NCBI RefSeq assembly: GCF_001712755.1
Contig: NZ_MDKC01000035.1
Coordinates: forward strand, 223,012 to 287,011
Direction of reading: 5' to 3'
From: Gottfriedia luciferensis
Lineage (GTDB): Bacteria; Bacillota; Bacilli; Bacillales; Bacillaceae_G
DNA: 64,000 nucleotides
In this document: one piece after another, positions 29,125 through 39,173 of the stretch
Layout: each line of letters starts with the position of its first letter
Numbering within the stretch: the first letter of the stretch is position 1
The notes under the pieces: model-generated
The model's database searches: none
Told to the model about the DNA's origin: nothing
Seen by the model: only the letters and a program-made list of their open reading frames with translations
Position numbers and translations under genes: made by a program

Positions 29125-30993
29125 TTATTGTTTTATAGCAGTTACAGGAATATAAATGATTTGCCCTTCTGATAAAAATTCATCATTCAAGTTATTAACC
29201 CGATTCAACTGCTGAGTTTGTAGATTATATTTTTTAGCTACAGATTCAATTGTATCTCCATTTTGAGCTAAATATAATTTTAATTTAGTATAAGAATCTT
29301 CTCTTCCTTCGCCAGTAAACAAACTTGAAAGTAGATTGTCACTTTTAACGCTTCTTGCTTCGCTTACTTCTTCTTTTACTTCCTTTTTACCAACTGGATC
29401 AGCTTTTATTTCAACTATTGGTAATTCAGGTGGTGGTGGTGGTGGTGGTGCTTCTTGCTGCTCCACTTGTGCTTGGTAATAATCCGCATAATATGGTGGT
29501 GTTTGACGAGCATCATTTGGACTTTCGAAATTATTTTCTTGATTTACTTGAGGGAATGGATTTTGATAGAATTGTTCTTGATTTTGATTATATGCAAATG
29601 GCGCTTGCTGATATTGTTGGTTAACATATGGTTGATAGTTTTGCTCTAAAGTTCGATTATATAGTTCTTCATATTTTTCTATTTCTTTTTGTGCATTGTT
29701 TTCATTAGTAGCATTTTGCAAAGTGCTAAAATCATTATCTAAGAAGCTAGGTCTACTATTTAATGAATTGTTTAAATAACTGTGTACATTAAAATCATTA
29801 TTCAAGAAACTTGGTCGTTCATTATACGTATTATTTACATTGTTAGATACCTGTGTATCATTTTCACTTTGACTAGCTTCTGCATCATTATTATTCATTA
29901 AGAATCTCGGGGTTGTATCCACTGCTTGTGGTTCCATTGCTTGTGGTTCCATTGCTTGTGGTTCCATTGCTTGCGGTTCCATTGCTTGCGGCTCTATTGC
30001 TTGCGGCTCTATTGCTTCAGCTGATATATTAAAGCCTCTAAATACTTCTTCATATTCTTCTTCCTCTTGAGCCTCTGATTGTTCTTCTAACTGTTCTGAC
30101 TGCTCTGACTGAGCCATAATTTCAAAATTAGATTGTTCTTCTACTTGTTGTTCCTCTTCATAACTTTGTTCATTGCTTTCCTCTAACTCAAAATAATGTT
30201 CCACTTCATTTTCAACTGCTTCGACTCGATCTTCAACTACTTCTTCAGGCTGAAAAACCTCTAAGTAAGTAGGTTGCCCAGGATATGTGTCTTGTTCTTC
30301 TTGCTCATCATTCTCTTCAAGGGATTGAATCCAATCACTGCCGTAAAGATTATCTTGTGCACTTGTTTCCTGTTCCGAAGTTGGCTGATGAAAGAACTGG
30401 AATTGTTCTTCTTGTTCTCTTTCTTCCTGATACTGCTGATACTCATATCCTTCATATCCTTCATTTCCTTCATTACTTGAGCGATATTCGTTTTCGTATG
30501 CGTAGCTATTATATTGCTCATAGCCTCTTTGTTCTTGATAAGTTTCTACTGCTCTATTATGGTCATGTAAACCAGAAATGCATAAATCAGCAGCAATTTG
30601 AATACTACCTTTTTCAGCTATTTGATAATCAAATGTCTCTACTGAAACACATAGATTTTCAAGATCAGTAATCCTAGTTAATGGTATTGAAATATCTACA
30701 GGGAACTGATGATTCATTTCACAACTACCATCTTCAAGAGGGATTACATTTTCAATCATTCTTGAAGGTGCTAATTCTCTTAATGAGTAATAATCACCTT
30801 GATTTGATAAATCAGGTGTGTAATTACCTTCTAAGGTTAAGACACCCTTCACTTGAACATATTCTTCAAATTGCTGTATAGTAATGTCTGGATTTAACGA
30901 GAGTGACCTTACCTCTTTAACTTCCTGTCCTTTTTGGAACCAGACAGTTTCTTTCAATGAAAAGCGAATATTTGTTTGATTTTCTGAAGACAC
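29125..30993 (-). CDS. spoVID: Stage VI sporulation protein D (SpoVID)
   Basis: A coat morphogenetic protein that drives encasement of the forespore by binding SafA and SpoIVA. The 622-residue protein has a conserved N-terminal domain (about 1-140). A long acidic, Glu- and Gln-rich low-complexity middle follows, with six EPQA(I/M/V) repeats (about residues 328-357) and a proline run (APPPPPPPELP, about 525). The C-terminal LysM domain is at about 572-618 (LAQNGDTIESVAKKYNLQTQ). The LysM domain is known to hold SpoVID through peptidoglycan precursors. Confidence 0.93.
   Translation of the reverse strand: MSSENQTNIRFSLKETVWFQKGQEVKEVRSLSLNPDITIQQFEEYVQVKGVLTLEGNYTPDLSNQGDYYSLRELAPSRMIENVIPLEDGSCEMNHQFPVDISIPLTRITDLENLCVSVETFDYQIAEKGSIQIAADLCISGLHDHNRAVETYQEQRGYEQYNSYAYENEYRSSNEGNEGYEGYEYQQYQEEREQEEQFQFFHQPTSEQETSAQDNLYGSDWIQSLEENDEQEEQDTYPGQPTYLEVFQPEEVVEDRVEAVENEVEHYFELEESNEQSYEEEQQVEEQSNFEIMAQSEQSEQLEEQSEAQEEEEYEEVFRGFNISAEAIEPQAIEPQAMEPQAMEPQAMEPQAMEPQAVDTTPRFLMNNNDAEASQSENDTQVSNNVNNTYNERPSFLNNDFNVHSYLNNSLNSRPSFLDNDFSTLQNATNENNAQKEIEKYEELYNRTLEQNYQPYVNQQYQQAPFAYNQNQEQFYQNPFPQVNQENNFESPNDARQTPPYYADYYQAQVEQQEAPPPPPPPELPIVEIKADPVGKKEVKEEVSEARSVKSDNLLSSLFTGEGREDSYTKLKLYLAQNGDTIESVAKKYNLQTQQLNRVNNLNDEFLSEGQIIYIPVTAIKQ
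29924..30013 (-). repeat. 15-bp tandem repeat (six units) inside spoVID
   Basis: Six head-to-tail copies of GCTTGTGGTTCCATT or close variants encode six EPQA(I/M/V) pentapeptides. The first three DNA units are identical and the last two are identical to each other, which suggests recent slippage. Copy number may vary between strains without breaking the frame. Confidence 0.95.
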
Positions 30994-31343
30994 CTTAATG
31001 TCCTCCTCTCATCGTCCAATTTGGTCTATGACATTACATTTTTATGAAAGAAACGAAAAATTTATGAAGAAAAGATTGTTATTTTATATTAAGAAAGGTT
31101 TAATAATCATAGAATTTAAGAAAAACAGTAATAAGGGAATAGAAAAAGTAAAATCAAAAGTGGTATTTTAGAAGCACTGGACGAATCGTATCAGAAAAAA
31201 CTGAAGTAAAAATGAGCAACTATGTCATTGAAATTATTTACTAATTAGGAGAATAGGAAAATTGAGGGTGTTTTTCATTGAACTTCTCTATTTTTTTAGT
31301 ACAATCAGTTCTACTGAAACTTTATCATCTTCATTTGCTATAA
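30994..31343. other. Intergenic region between spoVID and hemL
   Basis: About 350 bases separate spoVID from the hemL terminator. The part nearest spoVID must hold its promoter and has a GGAGGA ribosome site. Short open frames on the plus strand (at most about 36 codons) lack convincing starts, and I recognise none of them. No repeat or RNA is evident. Confidence 0.5.
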
Positions 31344-31376
31344 CAAAAAATGGTGCCCTAAAAATAGGACACCACT
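31344..31376 (-). terminator. Terminator of the hem operon
   Basis: A 10-bp stem with one wobble-type mismatch (31351-31360 with 31365-31374, TGGTGCCCTA arm) lies 6 bases beyond the hemL stop codon. A T6 run follows on the minus strand. It ends hemA-hemX-hemC-hemD-hemB-hemL. Confidence 0.88.
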
Positions 31377-31381
31377 TTAAA

Positions 31382-32668
31382 TTAAACTAATTGCGAAAAT
31401 GCGTATTCAGCAGCTGCAATCGTTTTTTGAATATCTTCGTCTGTATGTGAAGTTGATAGGAATAGACCTTCAAATTGTGATGGTGGTAAGAAGACACCTT
31501 GTTCAGCCATTAGTTGATAGTATTTAGCAAACATTTCTAAATTAGAAGTTTTTGCTGTTTCGTAATTTTCAACTTTTTCGTTTGTGAAGAAGAAACCAAC
31601 CATTGAACCTGCACGATTAATACAATGTGGAATATTGTATTTTTCAGCTGCAGCTTTATAACCAGCTTCTAGCATATCAGCTTTACGGTTAAATTCTACA
31701 TAATCTTCTTTAGATAGCTGACTTAATGTTTCATAACCAGCTGTCATCGCTAAAGGATTTCCTGAAAGAGTTCCAGCTTGATAAATTGGGCCACTTGGAG
31801 CAATTTGATTCATGATTTCAGCTTTACCACCATATGCACCTACTGGTAAACCTCCACCGATCACTTTTCCTAAGCAAGTGATATCAGGTGTTACACCAAA
31901 ATGACCTTGAGCACAATTATATCCTACACGGAAGCCAGTCATAACTTCATCAAAAATCAATAATGTACCATATTGAGTCGTAATTTCTCTTAAGCCTTCT
32001 AAGAAACCTTCAACTGGTGGAACAACACCCATATTACCTGCAACCGGCTCAACAATAACCGCTGCTAGGTCATCTCCATATTGTTCAAAAGCATATCTTA
32101 TACTTTCTAAATCATTATAAGGAACAGTGATTGTATTTGATGCAACACCTTCAGGTACACCAGGGCTATCAGGTAATCCAAGTGTAGCTACACCAGAACC
32201 TGCTTTAATTAATAAAGAATCACCATGTCCGTGGTAGCAACCTTCAAATTTTAAGATTTTGTTTCGACCAGTAAATCCACGAGCAAGACGTAAAGCACTC
32301 ATTGTCGCTTCTGTTCCTGAGTTAACCATTCGTACAACTTCAATCGAAGGCACTCTTTCGATAACAAGTTTAGCTAATTCTGTTTCTTTTAATGTTGGTG
32401 CCCCAAAGCTAGTTCCGGTTTCTGCAGTTCGCTTTAAGCCTTCAACTACACGCTCATTTGAATGTCCTAAAATTAGAGGTCCCCAAGATAATACATAATC
32501 AATATACTCATTTCCGTCTATATCATATATTTTAGAACCTTTTCCATGACTCATAAAAATTGGTGACATATTAACACTTTTAAATGCACGTACCGGACTA
32601 TTTACTCCACCAGGAAGTACTTGTTTTGCCTCTTCAAAAGCTTCAATTGACTTGTTATATGATCTCAT
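31382..32668 (-). CDS. hemL: Glutamate-1-semialdehyde 2,1-aminomutase HemL
   Basis: A PLP enzyme making 5-aminolevulinate from glutamate-1-semialdehyde, the second step of C5 haem synthesis. The 428-residue class III aminotransferase-fold protein has [17 protein letters not shown], the aspartate-containing [14 protein letters not shown], and the PLP lysine in [17 protein letters not shown]. It is the last gene of the hem operon, six bases after hemB. Confidence 0.97.
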   Translation of the reverse strand: MRSYNKSIEAFEEAKQVLPGGVNSPVRAFKSVNMSPIFMSHGKGSKIYDIDGNEYIDYVLSWGPLILGHSNERVVEGLKRTAETGTSFGAPTLKETELAKLVIERVPSIEVVRMVNSGTEATMSALRLARGFTGRNKILKFEGCYHGHGDSLLIKAGSGVATLGLPDSPGVPEGVASNTITVPYNDLESIRYAFEQYGDDLAAVIVEPVAGNMGVVPPVEGFLEGLREITTQYGTLLIFDEVMTGFRVGYNCAQGHFGVTPDITCLGKVIGGGLPVGAYGGKAEIMNQIAPSGPIYQAGTLSGNPLAMTAGYETLSQLSKEDYVEFNRKADMLEAGYKAAAEKYNIPHCINRAGSMVGFFFTNEKVENYETAKTSNLEMFAKYYQLMAEQGVFLPPSQFEGLFLSTSHTDEDIQKTIAAAEYAFSQLV

Positions 32669-32674
32669 TTATTA

Positions 32675-33661
32675 TTACTTCCCTTCTGATAACCATCTGC
32701 AAGCATCTTTAGCATGATAAGTCATAATCATATCTGCACCAGCACGTTTCATACTAATTAATTTTTCCATTACAACCTTTTCTTCTTCAATCCAACCGTT
32801 CAAAGCAGCAGCTTTAACCATTGCATATTCTCCACTAACATTATAGGCAACGATTGGTTGGTGATAGTTATTTCTGATATCACGAATGATATCTAAATAC
32901 GAAAGAGCTGGTTTAATGATTAAGAAATCCGCACCCTCAACTGTATCTGATTCTGCTTCACGGAACGCTTCTAAACGATTTGCAGGGTCCATTTGATATG
33001 CCTTACGATCACCTTGTCCTGGAGCGCTTTGAGCTGCCTCGCGGAATGGTCCATAAAATGCTGAAGCATATTTTACTGCATATGACATAATTGGAATATT
33101 ATCAAATCCAGCTTCATCTAAAGCATGGCGAATTGTTGCTACGAATCCATCCATCATATTTGAAGGAGCAATAATATCTGCACCAGCCTGTGCTTGACTT
33201 ACTGCTGTTTTTGCTAATAGTATTAACGATTCATCATTATTAACATACCCATCTTCTAAAACTCCACAATGTCCATGATCTGTATACTCACATAAACATG
33301 TATCTGCAATAACAACCATTTCAGGATATTGTTCTTTCGTTTGTGAAATCGCACGTTGAACGATTCCAGTTGCACAGTAAGCTTCAGAACCTACTGCGTC
33401 TTTTACATCAGGAATACCAAAGAATATGACAGATTTTATACCTAATGATACAATTTCATCCATTTCTTTTTTTAATTCATCTAACGAAAATTGAAATACA
33501 CCCGGCATTGAACTAATAGGGTTCTTTACGCCTTGTCCTTCAACAACAAAAAGAGGATAAATAAAATCTTCTTTATGTAAATGAGTCTCTCTAACCATAG
33601 AGCGTAATGCTTGTGTACTTCTTAAACGACGGTGACGATCAAACGGAATAGAATAAGTCAT
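32675..33661 (-). CDS. hemB: Delta-aminolevulinic acid dehydratase (porphobilinogen synthase) HemB
   Basis: Condenses two 5-aminolevulinates to porphobilinogen. Counted from the ATG at 33661 it has 328 residues. GAAGGAGAAAAA gives a ribosome site before this ATG, and the protein then begins [14 protein letters not shown] like its relatives. A longer frame from 33706 would overlap hemD. The zinc-cysteine region [14 protein letters not shown] and the Schiff-base lysines in [15 protein letters not shown] and [10 protein letters not shown] are present. Confidence 0.96.
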   Translation of the reverse strand: MTYSIPFDRHRRLRSTQALRSMVRETHLHKEDFIYPLFVVEGQGVKNPISSMPGVFQFSLDELKKEMDEIVSLGIKSVIFFGIPDVKDAVGSEAYCATGIVQRAISQTKEQYPEMVVIADTCLCEYTDHGHCGVLEDGYVNNDESLILLAKTAVSQAQAGADIIAPSNMMDGFVATIRHALDEAGFDNIPIMSYAVKYASAFYGPFREAAQSAPGQGDRKAYQMDPANRLEAFREAESDTVEGADFLIIKPALSYLDIIRDIRNNYHQPIVAYNVSGEYAMVKAAALNGWIEEEKVVMEKLISMKRAGADMIMTYHAKDACRWLSEGK

Positions 33662-33692
33662 TTTTTTCTCCTTCTTTTTAAAGACGATCTGA

Positions 33693-34457
33693 TTAATCAA
33701 TATCATCTACTATTTTTTTAATTAAAGCCTCTGTTGTAAATTTACTAGGAACAATAATATTATTCAAACCTTTTTCTCTAGCTTTTTGTGCGGTTACTTC
33801 ACCGATACAAGCAATCTGAATGTTTTTTAAATCTTCCATACTAATTGTATTTCCAATCAAAAAACAAAACTGTTCTACACTAAATGGATTCAAAAATGTA
33901 ATCACATCCAGTTTTTTATTTATTAATAAATTTAACAGTTCATTTTTAATTCCTAGATTTGCAATGGTCTCATAAACAGTTAATGAGTTAACGATATGAC
34001 CATTATCACCTAATATTTTTGTTACATTATCACTCGCTAAAGAGCCACGTAAAAATAAAAATTTTGTTCCTTTTTCTACTATGTAACTTAACTCAGAAGC
34101 AAATGTTTTACCAGTAAATTGACTTGGAATGAAAGTTACTTCAAATCCTTCTTCAACTAATCGATTCTTTGTTTTTTCTCCAACAGCACCAATTTTTTTT
34201 TGAAGAATTTTTTGTTTAAGATCCTTTGTAATCTTTTGCACAAAATAATTTACTGAATTAACACTTGTGAATAAAATCCATTCTGAATCAAGAACTAATT
34301 TTTCCAATTCATGAATTGAAATATCACTTTTAACTATTTTTTGAAGTGGAAGATTAATAGGACATCCACCAAACTGATGAATTAATTGATTGAATTCATC
34401 AGCTTGTTGCTCTGCCCTTGTCACTAATATTTTCATTCCATTTAAGGAATTATTCAT
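33693..34457 (-). CDS. hemD: Uroporphyrinogen-III synthase HemD
   Basis: Closes and inverts ring D of hydroxymethylbilane to give uroporphyrinogen III. The 254-residue protein is poorly conserved, as HemD always is. It shows [17 protein letters not shown] at the start, [24 protein letters not shown], and later [12 protein letters not shown] and [16 protein letters not shown], in the two-domain family order. It overlaps hemC by 8 bases, so translation is probably coupled. Confidence 0.93.
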   Translation of the reverse strand: MNNSLNGMKILVTRAEQQADEFNQLIHQFGGCPINLPLQKIVKSDISIHELEKLVLDSEWILFTSVNSVNYFVQKITKDLKQKILQKKIGAVGEKTKNRLVEEGFEVTFIPSQFTGKTFASELSYIVEKGTKFLFLRGSLASDNVTKILGDNGHIVNSLTVYETIANLGIKNELLNLLINKKLDVITFLNPFSVEQFCFLIGNTISMEDLKNIQIACIGEVTAQKAREKGLNNIIVPSKFTTEALIKKIVDDID

Positions 34458-35382
34458 CCGCTGCCTCTTTTACAGAATCAATAATATCCTTTGCTCCACG
34501 TTCAATTAATAGATTTGCAGCTTTTTCTCCAATTTCAATTGGATCAGTACCTTTAACAGTTTCTTTTAAGATGATTGTTCCATCTGGTTTAGCTACTAAT
34601 GCAGTTAACGAGATTTCATCTTTGTCGTCGATCGTTGCAAATCCAGCAATCGGAACTTGGCAACCACCTTCCATTTTATGAAGAAATACACGTTCAGTTT
34701 CTACTGTTGTATATGTTAATTCATCATTCAGTCTATTTAGTAATTCACGGATTTCAGTATCATTTTCACGACATTCGATAGCAAGCGAACCTTGACCTAC
34801 TGCTGGGACACAGATTGTTTCGTCAATGTATTCAGTAATACTTTCTTCAGCCCAACCCATTCTAGTTAAACCAGCTGCTGCTAGAATAATTGCATCGTAT
34901 TCATTATCCTTAAGCTTTTGAATACGTGTATCGATATTTCCACGAATCCATTTGATTTGTAGATCTGGACGAACTGCTTTAATTTGAGCACTTCTTCTTA
35001 AACTACTTGTACCGACAATTGATCCTTCTTCAAGTTCCATTAATCCTTTTCCACTATTTGAAAGTAGTGCATCTCTAGGATCAACGCGTTTTGGAGTACA
35101 TCCAATCATTAAACCTTCAGGTAAAATAGCTGGCATATCCTTCATACTATGTACAGCTAAATCTATTTCACTCGTTAACATCGCATGTTCAATTTCTTTA
35201 ACGAATAAACCTTTTCCTCCAACTTTTGAAAGCGTTACATCAAGTATTACATCACCTTTTGTAACGATTTCCTTTAACTCAAATTTATAATCGGGTGCTA
35301 CTTCTTTTAATTTTTCTACAAACCATTTAGTTTGTGTTAGTGCTAGTTTACTTCTTCTTGTACCAACTATAATTTTACGCAT
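34450..35382 (-). CDS. hemC: Hydroxymethylbilane synthase (porphobilinogen deaminase) HemC
   Basis: Polymerises four porphobilinogens. The 310-residue protein starts [18 protein letters not shown]. It has [13 protein letters not shown], the [18 protein letters not shown] substrate-binding arginines, and the cofactor-bearing cysteine in [14 protein letters not shown]. Its start follows hemX by 12 bases, and its end overlaps hemD. Confidence 0.97.
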   Translation of the reverse strand: MRKIIVGTRRSKLALTQTKWFVEKLKEVAPDYKFELKEIVTKGDVILDVTLSKVGGKGLFVKEIEHAMLTSEIDLAVHSMKDMPAILPEGLMIGCTPKRVDPRDALLSNSGKGLMELEEGSIVGTSSLRRSAQIKAVRPDLQIKWIRGNIDTRIQKLKDNEYDAIILAAAGLTRMGWAEESITEYIDETICVPAVGQGSLAIECRENDTEIRELLNRLNDELTYTTVETERVFLHKMEGGCQVPIAGFATIDDKDEISLTALVAKPDGTIILKETVKGTDPIEIGEKAANLLIERGAKDIIDSVKEAADE

Positions 35383-35394
35383 TGTTACATCTCC

Positions 35395-36228
35395 TTACGT
35401 ACTCCATAAATGAAACTTTGAATATAGATTTGAAACAACATAATTTCCGAACAAAACTAAGAAGCAACAGATGTTAAATATGCAAAGAGATTTGCCATAG
35501 AAACGGTTGCTTACCTTTAAATACATAAATGTACTATACATGATTAAAACGAAAAATGAGCCTATTACTTTCATATCATACCAAACAAATGTGTGTAATC
35601 GAATACTTGCCCAAATTACACCTAAAATAAGGGAAGTTAGCATTAGTGGAACCCCAAATAAGTTAAATGTAATAAACATTTTTTCCAACTTACCTAAACT
35701 CCCCAATTTCTTTAAATGAGTAGACCATTTCTTCTTTTTTAATAAAACATATTGAAAAATGTACATAACCGAAAAAATAAAGGACAGGGTAAATGCACCG
35801 TATGCTAAGAAAGCAAGTCCAATATGGATATATAATAATTCCGATTTTAACTGATCGACTAATGTTGCTGTTTTACCCGCCTTCGGAATTAAAATTGATA
35901 ATGAAAATACTAAAAATGAAACAACATTTGTAAAGAAAACTAAGTACTCTAGTTTTACTACCCAATTAATAAACAATGATAGCGATATAATAATCCATAC
36001 ATAAATATATAGCCCTTCTCTGGAAGTAATAAAGGAATATAAACTGTATTGGCTAATGGTGTAAATCATTAAAACAGAAGAAAACACCCAAACAATTGCT
36101 AGCAAATAAAATGCTACCCGACTTGCCATCCTATTTGTATCTATAAAATCTATAAAAGAAAAAACGATACTCCATGCAAACAATAAGATTAATAAGTGAT
36201 AGATAAAACTACTTTCCAAAAGCGCCAC
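35395..36228 (-). CDS. hemX: HemX, CcsA-like membrane regulator of HemA
   Basis: A 277-residue integral membrane protein with about eight spans and a CcsA/cytochrome c assembly-type domain. Typical stretches are HIGLAFLAYGAFTLSFIFSV and GSLGKLEKMFITFNLFGVPLMLTSLILGVIWA. In B. subtilis HemX lowers the cellular amount of glutamyl-tRNA reductase. It lies 10 bases after hemA, as expected for such a negative effector. Confidence 0.93.
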   Translation of the reverse strand: MALLESSFIYHLLILLFAWSIVFSFIDFIDTNRMASRVAFYLLAIVWVFSSVLMIYTISQYSLYSFITSREGLYIYVWIIISLSLFINWVVKLEYLVFFTNVVSFLVFSLSILIPKAGKTATLVDQLKSELLYIHIGLAFLAYGAFTLSFIFSVMYIFQYVLLKKKKWSTHLKKLGSLGKLEKMFITFNLFGVPLMLTSLILGVIWASIRLHTFVWYDMKVIGSFFVLIMYSTFMYLKVSNRFYGKSLCIFNICCFLVLFGNYVVSNLYSKFHLWST

Positions 36229-36238
36229 TAGCTAAACC

Positions 36239-37591
36239 TCATAAAAAACCTAAGTTTTGTTTTAAAGAAATAGTCTCTTTTTCTTGATTAGTTTGCATGA
36301 GTTTTTCATCTTTAGGTTCTTGTAAAATTTCATCTAGACTAAATATTTCTTTAAAAAGGGCAATTTGTGCTTCTGAGTGTTTAGATGTACCCATTTCTTT
36401 TGCTTTCATAATTGGATCTCGTAAAAGTTGGTTTACGATACTTTTTGTGTGCTTTTGGATAATTTTTAAATCTCTTTCAGATAAATGAGGGAGTTTTCTT
36501 TCTAGACTACTCATTGTATCTGCTTGAATATCTAACGCTTTTTCACGTAATGCAGAGATTACTGGAACAACACCTAGCATTGATAACCAAGATTGGAAAA
36601 TATCAATTTCTTCTGTTATTGCCTTCTTAATTTTTACTGCCTCACGTTCACGTTCTGCTAAATTCTCAGCAACAATTCCTTGAAGATCATCAATATCATA
36701 CAAGAAAGCACTATCAATATGATGAATAGATGGTTCAATATCTCTTGGAACAGCGATATCAACTAAGAATAATGGGTTACCTTTTCTTGATTTTTCAATT
36801 CGACGAATCATTTTTTCCGTAATAACGTATTCTTTTGATCCAGTTGAACTAATAACGATATCTGCTTCTTTCAAAGCATTTTCAAGTGATTCTAACCCTT
36901 TTCCGATTCCATTAAATTGGTCTGCAAGTCTAACAGCATTTTCAACTGTTCGGTTAATAACTGTAACTTTTCCAACGCCTTGTGAATACAAGTTTTGTAA
37001 AGCTAAGTTACTCATTTTCCCTGCTCCAACAATCAGTACATTGCAGCCTTTTAAATTGCTAAAAATCTTTTTTGATAGCTCTACAGCAGCATAACTTACA
37101 GAAACAGCATTTTCACCGATTCCAGTTTCTGAGTGAACTTTTTTTGCAAATGTAATTGCTTGCTTAAATAATTGATTAAAAATCGTACCAATTACATTAT
37201 TCTCTTGAGCAAGTAAATAACTATCTTTTACTTGTCCAAGAATCTGAGTCTCACCAATTACCATTGAATCTAAACCACTAGCTACAGTGAATAAATGGTT
37301 GATTGCATCATTCCCAGTTTTAATGATTAAATATGGTGATAATTCCTCGTCTTTCAAGTCAAAACGTTGTAATAAAAAGCGTTTCATATAATATTGACCA
37401 GTATGAACTTGATCGACAACTGCATAAATCTCCGTACGATTACAAGTAGAAACAATAATGTTTTCCAAAATGCTTTTTTCTTTTTTTAATGAGTTCATTG
37501 CGTCCTGTAGTTCATTTGGAGCAAACGCTACCCTTTCTCGCACTTCAACTGGGGCAGTTTTATAATTAATCCCTATTGTAATGATGTGCAT
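36239..37591 (-). CDS. hemA: Glutamyl-tRNA reductase HemA
   Basis: Reduces glutamyl-tRNA to glutamate-1-semialdehyde, the committed step of haem synthesis. The 450-residue protein has the catalytic cysteine in [15 protein letters not shown] (about residue 49), the NADPH site [17 protein letters not shown] and a C-terminal dimerisation helix region. It is the first gene of the hem operon. A candidate PerR box lies upstream at 37756-37770, which would fit the known link between peroxide stress and hemA in B. subtilis. Confidence 0.97.
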   Translation of the reverse strand: MHIITIGINYKTAPVEVRERVAFAPNELQDAMNSLKKEKSILENIIVSTCNRTEIYAVVDQVHTGQYYMKRFLLQRFDLKDEELSPYLIIKTGNDAINHLFTVASGLDSMVIGETQILGQVKDSYLLAQENNVIGTIFNQLFKQAITFAKKVHSETGIGENAVSVSYAAVELSKKIFSNLKGCNVLIVGAGKMSNLALQNLYSQGVGKVTVINRTVENAVRLADQFNGIGKGLESLENALKEADIVISSTGSKEYVITEKMIRRIEKSRKGNPLFLVDIAVPRDIEPSIHHIDSAFLYDIDDLQGIVAENLAEREREAVKIKKAITEEIDIFQSWLSMLGVVPVISALREKALDIQADTMSSLERKLPHLSERDLKIIQKHTKSIVNQLLRDPIMKAKEMGTSKHSEAQIALFKEIFSLDEILQEPKDEKLMQTNQEKETISLKQNLGFL

Positions 37592-37755
37592 GCCCTAAAG
37601 CCCCCCTAAAAAACTTTGTACAAACTTGTGTTTTATATCTATCTTTGCTTTGCAAAATATCATATCTATGTTCTACATCAATATGCTATCATAAATGTAG
37701 TATTTTGTAGAATTTTTAAACCGACTTATACTATTAAATGTACACAAATTTTATT

Positions 37756-37770
37756 ATACAATAATTTTAA
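37756..37770 (-). promoter_or_regulatory. Candidate PerR box upstream of hemA
   Basis: On the minus strand the site reads TTAAAATTATTGTAT, close to the PerR consensus TTATAATNATTATAA at 12 of 14 defined positions. It lies about 165 bases before the hemA start and about 40 bases before the divergent gene. The region is AT-rich, so a chance match is possible. Confidence 0.4.
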
Positions 37771-37809
37771 AATAAAAGTGATTACAAATAATGTTAAACA
37801 GGAGTTGCT

Positions 37810-38292
37810 ATGAAAAAAAATCGATTATTTATTGGAATCTTATTAATTGGCTTTGGCATTTATTATCTTATTTCAAAATGGCATGTCCCAGCTTTACATA
37901 TTTTCACCTTTTGGACGACTCCCATCTTGGTAACTGGTATTGCACTTCTCGTTCAAGCCTTTAAAGGAAGAGAAACTCATTATGTATTCCCGGGAATTGT
38001 CGTGCTTGGATTTGGAATTCATTTTTATGCCATCGAACATTTTAAAAATTGGCCAAGCCATTGGTCCGTTCTAACACTCATCATTTCAATCGGAATGTTA
38101 CTACAATCTCGAAAAGGAAAAGGTGAGCTATTGCCTGGTTTACTATTATTTATTATGTCTTTATTTTTCCTTTTTAATGAAAAGCTTGCAACAATGCTTA
38201 GTTCGATCCAATCACAAGTCTCTTATTTCCAGAACTATTGGCCAATATTGATTGCTGTTATCGGTTTATATTTTCTATTTTCTAAAAAATAA
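37810..38292 (+). CDS. Small membrane protein with LiaI/LiaF-like transmembrane region (DUF5668-like)
   Basis: A 160-residue protein made almost entirely of membrane segments. It has five or six spans, including LFIGILLIGFGIYYLISKW, TTPILVTGIALLVQAF, GELLPGLLLFIMSLFFLF and WPILIAVIGLYFLFSKK. The pairing of two-span units resembles the LiaI-LiaF-type transmembrane domain of Firmicutes envelope proteins. It is divergent from hemA with an AGGAG ribosome site. A possible role in envelope stress is only by family analogy. Confidence 0.75.
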   Translation: MKKNRLFIGILLIGFGIYYLISKWHVPALHIFTFWTTPILVTGIALLVQAFKGRETHYVFPGIVVLGFGIHFYAIEHFKNWPSHWSVLTLIISIGMLLQSRKGKGELLPGLLLFIMSLFFLFNEKLATMLSSIQSQVSYFQNYWPILIAVIGLYFLFSKK

Positions 38293-38348
38293 ACATATTT
38301 TTTTATACATAACTAGCAGTTTTAAATGGAGGCTTCCTAACACTATAG

Positions 38349-38537
38349 AAAATTGTATCATTTAATTATGTTTCAATTTTAACTCTATCTATTCTAATTG
38401 TTTCTTTTGATTCAATAACTATACATAGTTTAGAACCACAAACCTTTCCAACTTTATTTGATGGTTTGTGGTGGACAATGACTCCCTTGACGACAGAAGG
38501 CTACGGTAATTCCTTTTCAAGTATCATCGTTGTTTGA
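38349..38537 (+). pseudogene. Remnant of a potassium channel pore
   Basis: The 62-codon frame reads a membrane helix (SILTLSILIVSF), then HSLEPQTFPTLFDGLWW and TMTPLTTEGYGNSF. This matches the pore-helix and selectivity-filter region of YugO-like bacterial K+ channels, whose filter is TTVGYGD. Here valine is replaced by glutamate and aspartate by asparagine, and the frame stops seven residues later with no second helix or RCK domain. No start codon follows the upstream in-frame stop at 38346. A dead gene is the best reading. Confidence 0.75.
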
Positions 38538-38552
38538 GGGAAGAAGACCTAA

Positions 38553-38590
38553 AAAAAATGCTGGTGGCCTTTTAGCCACCAGCATTTTTT
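38553..38590. terminator. Terminator after engB
   Basis: A 15-bp perfect stem (ATGCTGGTGGC with GCCACCAGCAT at its centre) has A/T runs on both sides and directly abuts the engB stop codon. It ends the lonA-engB transcript and could also stop plus-strand transcription leaving the channel remnant. Confidence 0.9.
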
Positions 38591-39173
38591 ATTTACACAT
38601 ACGATCAATTACTGACCAAGCTTTTTCTTTACCCATACCAGTTTCAGATGAGAATAAAATTAATTCATCCCCTTCTTCAATCTGTAACTTTTCACGAACT
38701 ACTTTTGCATGTTTATCCCATTTCCCTTTAGGAATTTTATCTGCTTTTGTTGCTACTATAATGACTGGGATTTGGTAATGCTTTAAGAAATCATACATCA
38801 TTACATCATCTTCTGTTGGTGAATGACGTAGATCAACTAATAAAATAACAGCTCTTAATTGCTCACGAGTTGTAATATATGTTTCGATCATTTTCCCCCA
38901 TGCTTCTCGTTCCTTTTTGGAAACTTTAGCATATCCATAACCTGGTACGTCAACGTAGAAAAGCTGTTCATTAATTAGAAAGAAATTTAATGTTTGCGTT
39001 TTTCCAGGTTTTGATGATGTTCGGGCTAATGCTTTACGATTTAACATTTTATTAATAAATGAAGATTTCCCAACATTTGAACGACCTGCCAAAGCGATTT
39101 CAGGAAATTGTGTATCTGGATATTGATTTGGTCGGACTGCACTAATGACAATATCCGCTGTTGTTACTTTCAT
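38589..39173 (-). CDS. engB: Ribosome-biogenesis GTP-binding protein EngB (YsxC)
   Basis: An essential GTPase of late 50S assembly. The 194-residue protein has the P-loop [12 protein letters not shown] (about 30-41), the switch and G3 stretch [13 protein letters not shown] and the G4 motif ATKADK. Its start overlaps the lonA stop by 4 bases, so it is coupled to lonA, as in other bacilli. Confidence 0.97.
   Translation of the reverse strand: MKVTTADIVISAVRPNQYPDTQFPEIALAGRSNVGKSSFINKMLNRKALARTSSKPGKTQTLNFFLINEQLFYVDVPGYGYAKVSKKEREAWGKMIETYITTREQLRAVILLVDLRHSPTEDDVMMYDFLKHYQIPVIIVATKADKIPKGKWDKHAKVVREKLQIEEGDELILFSSETGMGKEKAWSVIDRMCK

Noticed and set aside
30285..30671. 128-codon plus-strand frame opposite spoVID
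   Set aside because: Produced by the Glu/Gln-rich low-complexity codons of spoVID read backward, giving Leu/Val-rich nonsense.
31081..31190. 36-codon frame beginning ATGAAGAAAAGA upstream of spoVID
   Set aside because: Lys-rich composition expected from A-rich DNA, no ribosome site and no similarity I recognise.
38435..38472. 10-bp inverted repeat ACCACAAACC/GGTTTGTGGT considered as a terminator after the small membrane gene
   Set aside because: It has no T tract and coincides with the pore coding sequence of the channel remnant, so it is probably incidental.
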